Of a DNA stretch of 5,280 nt, positions 4,977 through 5,280 are shown one piece after another. A model generated the notes under the pieces. That model searched no databases, was not told the DNA's origin, and saw only the letters and a program-made list of their open reading frames with translations. Position numbers and translations under genes: made by a program. This stretch comes from Chloroflexota bacterium. GTDB taxonomy: Bacteria; Chloroflexota; Anaerolineae; Promineifilales; Promineifilaceae. The stretch's first letter is position 1; each line of letters opens with the position of its first letter. The stretch lies in contig JAAEOP010001048.1 in assembly GCA_024223125.1 (NCBI GenBank), forward strand, positions 1 to 5,280, given 5' to 3'.

Positions 4977-5271
4977 GATTGTGTGAAAAACACGGCGAAA
5001 GCTGCTTTCACGATATCGTCCATCTGGTACTGAATGTTTTTCCCTGGTAACTGTACAGGTGCGACGCACTTTTCCCAGAGTAATGTCAATGCCGCTGCTC
5101 TTTGCAAGTGCGTCGCACCTCTGGAAGCTGAATAGTTACTTTCCCTGTTCGTTTATCTGGCAGGGAAGCACTCAGTTTTGTCAATCGGGTGATACTTTGG
5201 TCAACGATAGTGGGTCGTTTGTTCTTTTTAGTTTTCTGTTTTATTTTCATAAGCAACGACCATACCATCAA
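4973..5271 (-). pseudogene. N-terminal transposase fragment, interrupted by MITE copy 2 and truncated
   Basis: From ATG 5250 (alternatives TTG 5271 or ATG 5268) the minus strand encodes a lysine-rich start, then RLTKLSASLPDKRTGK, before entering the 93-bp element. Removing the element plus one 8-bp target duplicate (101 bases) joins this in frame to NIQYQMDDIVKAAFAVFFTQSP (codons 5038 to 4973). The joined protein matches the opening of a DDE transposase group known from cyanobacteria and Chloroflexota (usually filed under ISNCY), with LPDxRxGKNxQY then AFxVFFTQSPSFL. After FFTQSP the expected continuation is lost and the sequence becomes the PD40-like fragment. The gene is therefore dead twice over: truncated and interrupted. 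The family is recalled from memory; the frame restoration is read directly from the sequence. Confidence 0.65.
5039..5147. mobile_element. 93-bp MITE-like element, copy 2 (5047-5139), with 8-bp target duplications
   Basis: Same length and orientation as copy 1 (1770-1862), differing at two bases only (an A/G in the centre and an A/G in the right inner arm). Here the inner inverted segments GGTGCGACGCACTT and AAGTGCGTCGCACC are perfectly complementary. The direct repeat TTTCCCTG flanks it exactly (5039-5046 and 5140-5147). The duplicated target differs from that of copy 1, so the two arose by separate insertions. It has landed inside a transposase coding sequence, breaking its frame. Confidence 0.88.
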
Positions 5272-5280
5272 TTATCTGAT

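Noticed and set aside
4698..5033. A 111-codon plus-strand open frame over the same region
   Set aside because: It is translated from the heptamer array and the antisense of the transposase and PD40 fragments, with no ribosome site and no family resemblance.
4691..5107. A 138-codon open frame on the minus strand upstream of the operon
   Set aside because: It begins inside the mobile element, reads through the GTGTTCC array and changes character midway. Only its central part, joined across the MITE, matches a transposase; it is not one gene.
4640..5280. FMN or TPP riboswitch upstream of the operon
   Set aside because: I looked for the conserved CTGAGA and CGGCGGT type blocks on the minus strand and found none; the transcript also appears to start too close to the ATG to hold one.

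Overview
The window looks like a piece of a moderate-GC (about half G+C by eye) bacterial genome, most plausibly a member of the Chloroflexota (Anaerolineae-like). That placement is an inference from the style of the transporter proteins, the lipoprotein signal and the repeat-rich intergenic DNA; no marker gene is present. The centre is one four-gene operon on the minus strand, about 4.1 kb. Read in its own direction it holds a consensus-like promoter (4677-4650), permease 1 (4638-3706), ATPase (3636-2854), permease 2 (2857-1985), a lipoprotein solute-binding protein (1741-611) and a terminator hairpin (582-555). This is a complete TauABC/SsuABC/ThiXYZ-type importer. The binding protein captures a small organic ligand outside the membrane, the two unlike permeases form the channel, and the single ATPase presumably powers it as a dimer. 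The binding protein is of the NMT1/THI5-like class (pyrimidine, riboflavin, sulfonate and related ligands). The ligand cannot be fixed from sequence, and no riboswitch is seen upstream.

The flanks are mobile-element debris. On the left (1-492, plus strand) is the C-terminal part of a DDE transposase with an in-frame stop upstream and a probable frameshift at its end. On the right (4857-5271, minus strand) is the first part of a second, unrelated transposase, cut off after about 60 codons. It abuts a short fragment resembling a TolB/PD40 beta-propeller repeat.

The most striking content is non-coding. (1) A 93-bp element with GTAACT/AGTTAC ends occurs twice (1770-1862 and 5047-5139). The copies differ at only two bases, and each is flanked by a perfect but different 8-bp direct repeat, so this is a miniature transposable element, probably moved by an IS66-type transposase. 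Copy 2 lies inside the right-hand transposase fragment; removing it with one target duplicate restores the reading frame. (2) Every spacer in and around the operon carries a short tandem array of 7- or 8-base units with a different unit sequence, and in all three spacers that follow a gene the last unit contains that gene's stop codon. (3) The palindrome CGGCCG occurs 13 times, roughly ten times more than chance. (4) The operon promoter is preceded by a 16-bp perfect palindrome and lies so close to the first ATG that the transcript should be leaderless or nearly so.
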